Program-made: the position numbers and the translations under genes
Part shown: piece by piece, positions 27,999 through 37,713 of the stretch
Layout of the letters: each line of letters starts with the position of its first letter
Position numbering within the stretch: the first letter of the stretch is position 1
Origin: Entamoeba histolytica HM-1:IMSS
Lineage: Eukaryota > Evosea > Mastigamoebida > Endamoebidae
DNA length: 47,053 nt
Assembly: GCF_000208925.1 (NCBI RefSeq)
Contig: NW_001914984.1
Coordinates: 1-47,053, forward strand
Direction of reading: 5' to 3'
The notes under the pieces: model-generated
The model's database searches: none
What the model was told of the DNA's origin: nothing
What the model saw: only the letters and a program-made list of their open reading frames with translations

Positions 27999-30900
27999 TT
28001 AATCAGTTTGCTTTACATGGAAGAGAGAAGAGCAGTTGAATGTTTTTCCTGTTAGATCAGATTGGACTTGTTTTATTAGAACAAATTTTTGTTTATCTGA
28101 TAAAATCTCTTTCTTTTCCATTTTTAAAGTAGATTCTTGTAACTTACGATACTTTAATTTAGAGATAGACATAATACCAAAGTTAGTTTGCGTTGCAATA
28201 AAAGATAAGAGGTCAGAACACTCTAATAAATCAGCTTCTGAGATAACAACAATATATTCATAATTTTCGTCCATAATAAATTCTTTCAACTGTTCAGAAA
28301 ATAGCCGTTGTGGATAAATATCAATTGTTTTAAAGATATTTGGGTATGTGTTAGAGAATGTTTTCATTGCTGAGTTAGCAAAGAACCCTGATGCAATTGT
28401 TTGAGTTGACCTATTTGGTATACCGTCTGTATAACATAATGCAAGGTTTGATTCTTTAATTAATTCTTGTTTTCTTGCCTCATCTAAAGCTATATTATCA
28501 CTGCATTTGAAGAATAAGAATAATGGTGGTGCTTCAGGACTTATTTTAGATGAATTAATCCTTTCAATCCCTGAAAAAGAAAAATACCTGACACAATTTT
28601 TGAATGGTTCTAATAATTCCCATGGAATAATATTTAGTGTTGGACTAACAATTAATTTATTTGCTCGGCGTTCTTTAAAGAGATCTAAAGAATTAAATAT
28701 TTCTTCCATTTTAGATTTAACTTGTGAAATAGAATCACATGGTTGAGGACGAGTTCTATCAATATTATAAGCAAAATAATTCATTAAAAATCCATCCATT
28801 GTAATTGTTTGTCGTTTAACAATATTTTGTAAATTAACAATTGCAGGTCGTTTTATTAAATATAATGTAAATGGTTTTTGTGGATATTCTTTTAAATGAC
28901 CATTGAATTGAGTTTCTTTCAATTGACTTGGACTAAGTAATGACAATATAGTGGATTCTTCATTAAGCATTTCTGTTGGTTTATTAGTTCTTGAGAGACA
29001 TAAAGCATTTATAAAATTGAATCCTTTCTTTTTCTTCATCATCCGAATAATTTCTTTGTTAAATTCTTTTTCACATCCAACCATCTTACATTTTCCTTTA
29101 CTAATTTTTAGACTTCCAAATGTTGATTTTTTGATTTTTGTTTCATTTTCCATATCATGTGACAATGCAAGTAATAACTGTGAAATGGTTATTGTTGGTG
29201 AAACAATATAATATACTGACCCTTTTTTAATTGTAATTTTTATTGCAATCATTGTAATAGTTGTTTGTATTGGAGATAATACACCAAATTGACATACACA
29301 TGTTTCTCCAGAACTATGATAAAAAATAATTGATCCACATAATTGTAATATTAAAAATACATGTTCAGATTTAAACTGAGCAGTTGAAGCAGCAATCGTT
29401 TGAGTTGTAGTAGTGGTTTGTTGTCTAAAAATAGGGAGTATTTCAAATGAAGGTTCAGGTTGTCTAACAGTTCCTAATTGAGGAATAACAAATGAATAAT
29501 TAAAATGACTTTCTTTAACCATTTCTAATATATTTTTAATTAATTCTTTATTAGAATCAATTAAACCATTTTTAGTTATTCTCGAATTTGAATATCGTTC
29601 TACATTATATTTAATTGCTACGATTTTAGAATAAAGTAATTGTGAGTATAAAGAAAGTGCATGAGTTGCATATGCCTCATACATAGCTAGTGTTGGATTA
29701 ATTCTATTACACATTTTAATTAATAACACTCTTAATAAATCTGTTTCATCAATACAATCTAATTGAAGTTTTTTATTAACTGTGTCACAAAATGATCGTG
29801 TTTGATTTAAATTCTCCCAGAAATCAATAAATTCATTATTTCTTCTTCTAATTCTTAATGTTGCATATTGAAGCATTAAATAAGTATCTATTATAACAAA
29901 ATTAGCATTAATAGTATTTTTTCCAAATAAAATCATTAACCGTACAACTCTTCCTAAAATTTCATACATAGTAAATACATAATGAGCAGGTACATTCGGT
30001 CCAATATCTCTTGGACCATCAAAAAACATTGTATATAATGTTTGGACAGCTAGTTGAAGATGTGAATATGACTCTTGTCTTTTGTCTCTTAGAAACTGTA
30101 TTTCTGCCATAGTAACATATGCAGGAATAATATGCCATATATCAAACATTTGTGAATATGTTTTTAATGCTTCATAAGCATATTTTCTCGCACCTTCAGC
30201 ATCAATAATAAAATCTTTTGGAGAAACACTTGTTTTAATTTTTACAACACTCCATTTCTTTAAGAATGAGCTACCTTCAAAATATGTTAAATTGAGTGTT
30301 GAAGCAAAACAATATCCAGCAGAGTCATTTGGCGTACGTAATAAAAATTGAGTTTTTGTTGATGCAATAACTAATTGAGTTTTAGCTAATCTCCCATCAT
30401 CCGCCAATAATGTATAAATATCATATGATTTTTGAAATGACAGTAATGCTTCTTGAACAACTTCCCAATCTCCATTGAATAATGTTGGTTCAATTAGTTT
30501 AATTGGTACTTTTTCTCCATTTTCATCTGAAAGGAAAGAAGTTAAAAATTTGTTTATTCCATCATCATCCCTAAGATAAGATGGATATGTTTGAACAGGA
30601 TTAGATAATATCTTTCTTAAAACATTTCCTCGTTTAAAGAATAAAGAACCTAATAACCTATAGTCTGTATTATCGCATAAGGTTAATGAAAAGTCTATCA
30701 TTGACATAGCTCTATGATATTGTTCTGCATTAACATAACACATTGCTATAATTGAAAACACATTAACAGCAACTTCTGTTCTCTGTTTTTTATTGACTAA
30801 TTCAAACTCAAATAAATGAACATCTTCTAAAGTTTTCAAACAATCATCACACCATCCTCGTTTAGCATACATTTTTGCAAGAATCACTTTTAATTCTACT

Positions 30901-33900
30901 TCTTTTGATCTTGGAATATTAAGTTTATTAAAGAAATTGATTGTTGTTTGAACTCTTTTATCATCTCCAACATGAAGAAATATTTCTGCCAATCTTTGCA
31001 TATTTTGATGATAAATTGGTAATGATTTAATATTTGTTGTTTCTAAATGTTTTTGAGAAACAAATCTAAGAGCCAGTAATTGAAAAGCACTATCATATAA
31101 ACCAATTGAAATATATATTTCTGCTAATACCCCAACAATATAAAGAAATTCATTATATTTTTCTTCTTTATAATAAATTTCAATTAACCATTTATACATA
31201 TTAATAGCTTTAGTTTCTTCTCCAATATGTGTAGCAATATCTGCAATTGTTTTAACTGTCATTTGAATGTCAATATAAAGAACATATGGTGCAACAAAGA
31301 ATACTGTATCTATTAATGATTTACAATATTCAGTTTTATGATTTAATGTAGAAACTTGTAATAATTTAATACATACTTTAATTCCTAAAGGAGTTAAGAA
31401 TAATGAAAGATACCATGACTGTCTTAATATATAAAAAGAATCAAATAATAAAGATTCTGATGTTTTAGAATCTTCAAAAAAATTAAAAATAATTCCAAGT
31501 ACTAAAGCCACTCTAGCTTTAAAGAAGTTTATTTCCATTTTTTTATAATACTCAACTAAACGATTTTTTTGTTCATTCAGAAATTTTTTATCTACATCTA
31601 GAAGTTGATCATCAACAGTAATTTTTGTATATGTTACTGAAGAATACCCTAATTCAATCAAAATAGCTTCACATAATATCCATGAATTATAAATAATTGT
31701 TAATTCATCATCATTTTTCTCTTTTAAACCATCTAATTCACTATCAATTTGTTCAAAATATTCATCATCTCTCCAATTCCCAACTACTCCTTTATTCATT
31801 CTTACATGAAATTGATATCCTTTTCTTATTATTTTTAGTAGCTTAGATCCATAGCCAGTAAAAAATGTATTTCCAATCTCTTTTAAATATTTATCTCCAA
31901 ACGAATAACATACACAAATAATTTGTAACATTTCAATAATATTAATATTATTTAAATCAATACACTGTCTTAATAATTCACTTCTAACAAATCCTATTGC
32001 CATATCATCACTTTGTTCAATTTTCTTTTTTAATGAATAACCACTCGATTTAAAAGCAACACTAACTAATGTTTTTATATCTTTTTTCTTTTGTAATATT
32101 TCCATTAAATTATCATTTAATCCTTCATCAACAGGAAGATCTATAATATTCCATAATGTGTTTTCTTTAATTTCTTTAGTTGTTTCTTCAATATATTGTT
32201 GTAATTGAGGTGCTTGAAATTTAGTTGTTAGTCTCTCATCATAAAATTTCATGGGAAGACCATAACCTACTGTTTGTACACTTTGATTATTAATAATTTC
32301 AAGTAATCTACAATTCTCTGGTGGATTTTCTTCCATAATTTCTTCTTGAAATGAGTCAAATACACTTAATGTAGGAACATTTGTTTGTGGTGTAATACCA
32401 AATTCTGCATCCCAATCTTCTTCTTCAATCACTTGATCTTCTTTACTATTCTTTTTTTCTTTTTCTTTCTCATGTTTATTATGAAGTTCAATATATTTAT
32501 TCATAAATTCAGTTGTTTTTATTGAACCAAACAACAAAGATATTTTCTGAACTTTACTGAAAAGAACATCAGTAATCCCTTCACAAGTACATTCAAAATA
32601 CTCTAATTCATATGATAATATTGCTGATAATTCTCCAATAATCTTCCATGGATAAATATATTGTGGTGGTTTAGTAAATGGATGTAATGGATATAAATAA
32701 CATGATAAAGCCTCTATTAATCGATTTACTTTCGGAGTAAATGAATCATCATCTTTATTTAATTCATAAACATCACAATTTAATCTAGCTGATAGTCTTG
32801 AAAAACATGCATCATTAGGTGGATCTAATATTGTTGAATACATAGTATAAGCTAATTCTAACATTTGATTACATTTACTTTTATCTCCAATTTTTTTATA
32901 AATTATATAGGATTGATAAAACACTCTTAATTTAAAAAGATCACTTACAGGTAATGTAGGTTTTAAGCATTCATTAATTATAGGTAAATATAACTTTTCT
33001 GCATTTATATAATCTTGTTTCATTCCATATTCATTTGCTTTTTCCCATCGGGATACTATTTCTTTAACAATGGGATTATCAATATTTTCTATACAAAGAT
33101 CAGTATATCCATCAAACTCTTCTTCTTTATAAAAACTGAGTGTAACTTCAGGAAAATGATCAACAAGGTCTTTAACTTGTTTTAAAAATGGAAGTTTCAT
33201 CATAATTAGAGTTGTATTAGGAATAGAAATACTTTGGAATGATTCATTTTCACCTAATGAAAAATCATCATCCCAAACTTCATCAGTTGTTACACTTATT
33301 TTTTTAACTTCTATAGGTTTTTTTTCACCTACTTCTATTGGAGTTTCACCAAAATCATCTCCCCATTCATCTTTATTATTTCCACCTAATTCATCAGCAA
33401 AATCATTATCCCAATTTTCAGGTGTATCTGATTTTTTTATTAATGGTTTTTCACTTGTCAGTCTTTTCTTTCGGGGTGTTATTTTTTTTTCTTTTTTATC
33501 ATTTATAAAAATATCATCCCAATTATCTTCTCCAACTAATGCAGATGGCTTTTTTTCATTGATTTTTTTTCTTGGGGAAACAATTATATCAAAACCTTCA
33601 TTACAATTCTCTTCTTTATCTTTTCCTTTTGTTTTTAATGTGGGTATTTTTATTTTTTTCCCATCTTTCTTCTCTTTATCTATTAAGATTGATCTTCTTT
33701 TTCCATTTAATTTCTTTCTTGAAGACTTCTTTTCTTCTTTTGCTAATTCTTGTAGTCCAGAAAATCCTTCATCTGAATTTTCATTCTTTCCATTTCCAAA
33801 ATCATCATCCCAACTCTCATTATTCCCTACCTTAGAATATTCATTTGTCTTTTTTTGAAGAAAATTATTTAATGGTTTTACACTAATCTTCGTTTTATTT

Positions 33901-34184
33901 TCACCTTCTTCTGGAATAATAAAATCATCCCCCCAATCGTCATTATCTTTCGTTTGTACAGTTTTGCTTTCAGAATTTTTCATTGAGTTTGTTGGTGCTT
34001 CCTTTGGCATTGACATAACCATCTTTTCTCCTGTTTTTATTTCTCCAAAATCATCATCCCAACATTCTTCGTTTGTATTATTATTACTTTGTATTTTCAT
34101 TTCATGACCTTTGTCACTTATTTCGAAGTCATCATCCCAATTTTCCTCGTCTAACTTATCAAAAGTATGATTGGAGTGCGACAT
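27999..34184 (-). CDS. Giant WDDDF-motif protein with helical repeats and a CHAT-like C terminus
   Basis: 2061 residues in one frame. The first 310 are disordered, basic and acidic by turns, and hold eight copies of a short motif W-[DG]-D-[DI]-F or W-D-N-D-F (W16, W42, W84, W125, then about 223, 261, 273 and 302). A ninth variant, DWDAEFG, lies near 593. A long helical middle (about 340-1500) has TPR-like pairs, for example ETKAINMYKWLIEIYYKEEKYNEF and NAEQYHRAMSMIDFSLTLC, each split over two helices. The C-terminal 450 residues recall a CHAT (caspase/separase-like) domain: LILQLCGSIIFYHSSGE, then KLIVSPTLNIIPWELLEP (about 1840-1857). The usual HG and catalytic Cys are not seen. TPR followed by CHAT occurs in many eukaryotic proteins. 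The motif array could be a multivalent docking tail. Function is unknown. Confidence 0.8.
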   Translation of the reverse strand: MSHSNHTFDKLDEENWDDDFEISDKGHEMKIQSNNNTNEECWDDDFGEIKTGEKMVMSMPKEAPTNSMKNSESKTVQTKDNDDWGDDFIIPEEGENKTKISVKPLNNFLQKKTNEYSKVGNNESWDDDFGNGKNENSDEGFSGLQELAKEEKKSSRKKLNGKRRSILIDKEKKDGKKIKIPTLKTKGKDKEENCNEGFDIIVSPRKKINEKKPSALVGEDNWDDIFINDKKEKKITPRKKRLTSEKPLIKKSDTPENWDNDFADELGGNNKDEWGDDFGETPIEVGEKKPIEVKKISVTTDEVWDDDFSLGENESFQSISIPNTTLIMMKLPFLKQVKDLVDHFPEVTLSFYKEEEFDGYTDLCIENIDNPIVKEIVSRWEKANEYGMKQDYINAEKLYLPIINECLKPTLPVSDLFKLRVFYQSYIIYKKIGDKSKCNQMLELAYTMYSTILDPPNDACFSRLSARLNCDVYELNKDDDSFTPKVNRLIEALSCYLYPLHPFTKPPQYIYPWKIIGELSAILSYELEYFECTCEGITDVLFSKVQKISLLFGSIKTTEFMNKYIELHNKHEKEKEKKNSKEDQVIEEEDWDAEFGITPQTNVPTLSVFDSFQEEIMEENPPENCRLLEIINNQSVQTVGYGLPMKFYDERLTTKFQAPQLQQYIEETTKEIKENTLWNIIDLPVDEGLNDNLMEILQKKKDIKTLVSVAFKSSGYSLKKKIEQSDDMAIGFVRSELLRQCIDLNNINIIEMLQIICVCYSFGDKYLKEIGNTFFTGYGSKLLKIIRKGYQFHVRMNKGVVGNWRDDEYFEQIDSELDGLKEKNDDELTIIYNSWILCEAILIELGYSSVTYTKITVDDQLLDVDKKFLNEQKNRLVEYYKKMEINFFKARVALVLGIIFNFFEDSKTSESLLFDSFYILRQSWYLSLFLTPLGIKVCIKLLQVSTLNHKTEYCKSLIDTVFFVAPYVLYIDIQMTVKTIADIATHIGEETKAINMYKWLIEIYYKEEKYNEFLYIVGVLAEIYISIGLYDSAFQLLALRFVSQKHLETTNIKSLPIYHQNMQRLAEIFLHVGDDKRVQTTINFFNKLNIPRSKEVELKVILAKMYAKRGWCDDCLKTLEDVHLFEFELVNKKQRTEVAVNVFSIIAMCYVNAEQYHRAMSMIDFSLTLCDNTDYRLLGSLFFKRGNVLRKILSNPVQTYPSYLRDDDGINKFLTSFLSDENGEKVPIKLIEPTLFNGDWEVVQEALLSFQKSYDIYTLLADDGRLAKTQLVIASTKTQFLLRTPNDSAGYCFASTLNLTYFEGSSFLKKWSVVKIKTSVSPKDFIIDAEGARKYAYEALKTYSQMFDIWHIIPAYVTMAEIQFLRDKRQESYSHLQLAVQTLYTMFFDGPRDIGPNVPAHYVFTMYEILGRVVRLMILFGKNTINANFVIIDTYLMLQYATLRIRRRNNEFIDFWENLNQTRSFCDTVNKKLQLDCIDETDLLRVLLIKMCNRINPTLAMYEAYATHALSLYSQLLYSKIVAIKYNVERYSNSRITKNGLIDSNKELIKNILEMVKESHFNYSFVIPQLGTVRQPEPSFEILPIFRQQTTTTTQTIAASTAQFKSEHVFLILQLCGSIIFYHSSGETCVCQFGVLSPIQTTITMIAIKITIKKGSVYYIVSPTITISQLLLALSHDMENETKIKKSTFGSLKISKGKCKMVGCEKEFNKEIIRMMKKKKGFNFINALCLSRTNKPTEMLNEESTILSLLSPSQLKETQFNGHLKEYPQKPFTLYLIKRPAIVNLQNIVKRQTITMDGFLMNYFAYNIDRTRPQPCDSISQVKSKMEEIFNSLDLFKERRANKLIVSPTLNIIPWELLEPFKNCVRYFSFSGIERINSSKISPEAPPLFLFFKCSDNIALDEARKQELIKESNLALCYTDGIPNRSTQTIASGFFANSAMKTFSNTYPNIFKTIDIYPQRLFSEQLKEFIMDENYEYIVVISEADLLECSDLLSFIATQTNFGIMSISKLKYRKLQESTLKMEKKEILSDKQKFVLIKQVQSDLTGKTFNCSSLFHVKQTD

Positions 34185-34415
34185 CTCCTTTTTATCTTTT
34201 CTTGTTTTTTCTCTAAAAATATTTTTTTTATTTTTATTTTTAATTTATTTAAACCAAAAAAAAAACACAAAAAAAAGTATATTCAAAATTGTTATTAAAA
34301 ATTCTTTCTTTTTAATTTTATTCTTGGGTATTTGACATGTATGTTTCAATGGAAATGTAGTAAATTAAATAAAAAAAACGAAAACTCAATTTTATTATTA
34401 TCTAAAAGCACTAAA
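34185..34415. promoter_or_regulatory. Divergent promoter region, WDDDF protein and SNF2 helicase
   Basis: About 230 very AT-rich bases with long A and T runs between two diverging genes. GTATTTGAC at 34328-34336 resembles a TATA-like element for the helicase gene, roughly 80 bases before its ATG. Confidence 0.35.
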
Positions 34416-37286
34416 ATGGAAGGGAAGAAGAAATTTTTCAGAAAACCATTGACAAGTGCTCAAATTAATGTACTAAAAAAACAAGAAGAACCCGCATGTG
34501 ATTTAGTATTGGAAATTATGAGTAAAACCGAATTTGGATGTCATCAAAGAAAATTACCAAAAGAAATAGTTAAAGCAATGGAAGGAATGAGAGGGTTTCA
34601 TAAAGACAATGGATTTTTTTTACCACTAAGACATTATCATAACATTGTATCACAACTTAAAAATATGGGATTTTCTATGAAAGAGATTCCTAATGAAGTA
34701 TTACAATATTTTCAAGATGAGATTGAAGGAATAGATACATCACCACAAGAAGTGGTAGATATGTCTCGAATTGGTGAACAACTTTTATTCAAATTAAAAC
34801 CATTTCAAGTTCAAGGTGTTGAATTTGGTATTCGACATAATGGAAGATGTCTTATTGCTGATGAAATGGGATTAGGTAAAACACTACAAGCTATTTCAAT
34901 TGCTCAGTACTATAAAACAGATTGGCCATTATTGGTTATTTGTCCATCTTCATTAAGAACTAATTGGAAAAATGAAATTGTGACTAATTGCAAATGTTAT
35001 GATGATGTTGTTGTAATGTTTAGTTCAAAAGACCTTAATAAACCATGGGGAAAAGTGACAATTGTTTCTTATGAAATAGCAGCAAAACACGCACAAGAAA
35101 TACTTGATAAGCAATTTAAAATTGTTATTGCAGATGAATGTCATTACTTAAAAAATTCTCAGTCAAAAAGGTGTCGTGAGTTATTACCAGTATTAGTTAA
35201 TGCTGAACATACAATTTTATTAAGTGGAACTGCATTACTTTCAAGACCAAGTGAATTATATCCTCAAATGCAAGCTCTTAGATTTCCAATATTTTCATCT
35301 TTTCATAATTTTGGAATTAGGTATTGTAATGCAAAAGTTACACAATTTGGTTGGGATTATACTGGTAACTCACATCTTCCAGAACTTCATATCTTATTAT
35401 CTAAATTTGTGATGATTAGAAGATTAAAAGAAGAAGTACTTTCTGAATTACCTGATAAAGAAAGAATGGAAGTAGTAATAGACATTTCACAAGAAGATAT
35501 TATTAAAATGAAAGATTTAAGACTAGCAGCTGAAATTCAAAAAAAAAAGTTAGGTGATAAAGTAGAAAAGTTTACAAAACAAATTCAGTTTGTAGAGTTG
35601 TATAATATGACTTGTACTGCTAAACTTAAAGGAGTATGTTCATTTCTTGATAAAATGATTATAGAAGGGAAAAAATTATTGGTTTTTGGTCATCATCAAG
35701 AAATGCTTGATGGAATAGAAACTTATATTAAAGAAAATAACATTGAGTATATAAGAATTGACGGATCAACAAATGCTTCTTTAAGAGCAAAATATGTAGA
35801 CCGATTTCAAAAAGAGAAAAGAATTAGAATTGCTATTCTCAGTGTTACTGCTGCAGGAACAGGAATTACTCTTCATAGTGCAGATACTGTTGTTTTTGCT
35901 GAATTATATTGGACACCAGGAGTATTAAGACAAGCAGAAGATAGAGTCCATAGAATTGGGCAAAAGAATGATGTGAGAATCTTTTACTTAATTGGAAAAC
36001 AAACAGTAGATGATCTTATTTGGCCTTTACTTGAGAAGAAGTTAAAAATTTCAGGAGAAACTCTTGATGGGAAAGAAGTTGGACATGACACAAAAAAAGT
36101 TACAGTAAGTGTAGAAATAGAAAAAGAAGATAATAACGATAATATTGGAAGTAAAAATACCCCAATAACTATTGATTGTGATGATGATATCTTTATTGAT
36201 GATGATAACTTACAAACAACTAAACCTATTGACTACGATAACAGTAGTGAATTATTAGAAGATGTTTTATTTGAAGAAAAACCAAGAAGAAAGACAAAAA
36301 CAATTATTACTGAAGTTAATAATGAAGAAAAAAAGAAATCAGTTACCAAACGAATTAGTCAAGAAAGTGATGTATCTATCACTGGAATTAAAGAAGGAAA
36401 CAATTATGGATTTCCCTGTTTGATTGGTTCAAGAAAGTTAAAAGAAGATAATGGAAAACCAATTGCGTTAATGAAACCCGAGCCTATGGGAAAAAGAAAT
36501 AAAACAATTAATGACTTCTTCAAAGTAACAAAACCAATTCCAAAAGGTTTATTAACATTTGCTAATGAAGTTGATTATGGAAAAAAGAAGAAAATAGATG
36601 AAGAAAATAGTTTGTTGGATGATATTCCATCTTCAGTCTTTACCAGTTGTACTGAAGTAAATGAAAAGTCACAAGAAAAAGAAATAATACAAAGTGTAAT
36701 GAATAATGTGTCCCAAGTGAGTGTAAAAAGAATGCCTTCATCTGTTAACTTCTTTTCATTTAATTCTACTTGTAAAAATGAAAATAAAAAAGATATTTTA
36801 CTGGAAGAAGCAGATAAAACTATTCAAAAAAATGAAGAAGAAATAAAAAAGATAGAAGTTATAGAAATTGAAGATGACAAAAAACCAAAGCATTCACAAG
36901 AATTAATTGAAGCACAGAAATTAAATGAAACAATGAAACAACCAATAAATACTAAGAAAAAGGGAATTGTAATTAAATTAACTAAACATCAGAAAGAGGT
37001 ATTTGATACAAAGATGGGAGGTTTTAATAAAAAAAATAAAGAAAGAAAAAGAAGTTTATCTCCATCACAAAGTTCAATAACCTCTTTCTTCAAAACAAGT
37101 GATGAAATACAAAAAAAAGAAAGTAAACCAGAAAAAACATCTCTACTTGTAACAACCACTAAGAAAAATAATGTTACAACAGAAGATGAATTTGAATTAG
37201 AACCAAATGAATTTGAAAAGAGTATGATTGGATTAGGAAATACAACTGGTAAAATGAAATATCATGCATTATTACCTAATAAATAA
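34416..37286 (+). CDS. SMARCAL1/ZRANB3-like SNF2 annealing helicase with PIP-box-like motifs
   Basis: 956 residues from the ATG at 34416. The frame is open upstream from 34332, but that part looks like leader sequence. After a short HARP-like region (about 35-80), the SNF2 motor spans about 115-560. It has motif I DEMGLGKT (149-156), DECH box (240-243), LLSGTALLSRPSELYPQ and GWDYTGNSHLPELHILLSKF followed by MIRRLKEEVLSELPDKER, diagnostic of the SMARCAL1/ZRANB3 subfamily. Helicase-C motifs AAGTGITLHSAD and QAEDRVHRIGQ follow. The long charged tail carries two motifs of PCNA-interaction type, NKTINDFF (36498-36521) and QSSITSFF (37068-37091). These enzymes reanneal DNA and remodel stalled replication forks. 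Recruitment by PCNA, as for ZRANB3, is inferred. Confidence 0.9.
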   Translation: MEGKKKFFRKPLTSAQINVLKKQEEPACDLVLEIMSKTEFGCHQRKLPKEIVKAMEGMRGFHKDNGFFLPLRHYHNIVSQLKNMGFSMKEIPNEVLQYFQDEIEGIDTSPQEVVDMSRIGEQLLFKLKPFQVQGVEFGIRHNGRCLIADEMGLGKTLQAISIAQYYKTDWPLLVICPSSLRTNWKNEIVTNCKCYDDVVVMFSSKDLNKPWGKVTIVSYEIAAKHAQEILDKQFKIVIADECHYLKNSQSKRCRELLPVLVNAEHTILLSGTALLSRPSELYPQMQALRFPIFSSFHNFGIRYCNAKVTQFGWDYTGNSHLPELHILLSKFVMIRRLKEEVLSELPDKERMEVVIDISQEDIIKMKDLRLAAEIQKKKLGDKVEKFTKQIQFVELYNMTCTAKLKGVCSFLDKMIIEGKKLLVFGHHQEMLDGIETYIKENNIEYIRIDGSTNASLRAKYVDRFQKEKRIRIAILSVTAAGTGITLHSADTVVFAELYWTPGVLRQAEDRVHRIGQKNDVRIFYLIGKQTVDDLIWPLLEKKLKISGETLDGKEVGHDTKKVTVSVEIEKEDNNDNIGSKNTPITIDCDDDIFIDDDNLQTTKPIDYDNSSELLEDVLFEEKPRRKTKTIITEVNNEEKKKSVTKRISQESDVSITGIKEGNNYGFPCLIGSRKLKEDNGKPIALMKPEPMGKRNKTINDFFKVTKPIPKGLLTFANEVDYGKKKKIDEENSLLDDIPSSVFTSCTEVNEKSQEKEIIQSVMNNVSQVSVKRMPSSVNFFSFNSTCKNENKKDILLEEADKTIQKNEEEIKKIEVIEIEDDKKPKHSQELIEAQKLNETMKQPINTKKKGIVIKLTKHQKEVFDTKMGGFNKKNKERKRSLSPSQSSITSFFKTSDEIQKKESKPEKTSLLVTTTKKNNVTTEDEFELEPNEFEKSMIGLGNTTGKMKYHALLPNK
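36498..36521 (+). other. PIP-box-like motif 1 in SNF2 helicase tail
   Basis: Encodes NKTINDFF, which fits the xxxIxxFF core of a PCNA-interacting peptide but has Asn in place of the first Gln. It is flanked by basic residues (KRN before, KVTKP after), as in many functional PIP boxes. Confidence 0.55.
37068..37091 (+). other. PIP-box-like motif 2 in SNF2 helicase tail
   Basis: Encodes QSSITSFF, a full match to the canonical QxxIxxFF PCNA-interacting peptide. It is preceded by a basic stretch (KERKRSLSPS) and sits in a disordered tail, which favours a genuine docking site. Confidence 0.65.
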
Positions 37287-37419
37287 TATGAAATATTTGT
37301 ATCTTATTTTTATTACTCAAATCTCTTTGTACATTTTGTTTAATAAAAAAAAAAAGAAAAAATAAATCAAAAAACAGTCGAATTCAAAAAAATTAATGTT
37401 AATAGTAAATCCTTATTAC

Positions 37420-37713
37420 TTATTTTGTTTCATTTGGTGTTGACTCAGCTGTTTTGACTTGATTTTTACGTGCATCTCTTGCTGCTATTTTATCTTCTTG
37501 TTTCTTTTTAAGTGCATTTTCATATTTGTGAATTAACTCTTCTTTAAAGGGATAGAGATGTGGAACTCCTGGTTCTTTCTTTAACTTCTTTCGTGCTTCT
37601 GGAAACTTTTTTGCTAACCTTCTCATCTTTTGGTTGTGTCTTCCAATCTTCTTCTCAATTGAGTGTTTCTTACTGAGTGTTTGTCGTTTGTTTCTGGGTT
37701 TTGATCTTGCCAT
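37420..37713 (-). CDS. Stand-alone Grn1 (nucleostemin N-terminal) domain protein
   Basis: 97 residues when started at the ATG at 37711-37713 (MARSKPRNKRQTLSKK). The frame stays open upstream for 54 more codons, but that part is a mixture of basic and hydrophobic residues unlike the family. The product is very basic and matches the GN3L/Grn1 domain at the N terminus of nucleolar GTPases (GNL3/nucleostemin, fission yeast Grn1): KKHSIEKKIGRHNQKMRRLAKK, split across two helices, then KKEPGVPHLYPFKEELI, matching the family's DPGIPNLWPFKEEIL. In those proteins a circularly permuted GTPase follows. Here there is a stop and no GTPase nearby. It is either a split protein or an independent nucleolar factor. 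Confidence 0.78.
   Translation of the reverse strand: MARSKPRNKRQTLSKKHSIEKKIGRHNQKMRRLAKKFPEARKKLKKEPGVPHLYPFKEELIHKYENALKKKQEDKIAARDARKNQVKTAESTPNETK

Noticed and set aside
28036..34000. Several + strand open frames within the WDDDF protein gene
   Set aside because: They are antisense shadows. The - strand frame is uninterrupted for 2061 codons and has repeated motifs and domain-like structure.
34332..34415. Upstream 28-codon extension of the SNF2 helicase gene
   Set aside because: It lacks family similarity and begins at TTG. The ATG at 34416 is followed at once by sequence resembling the family.
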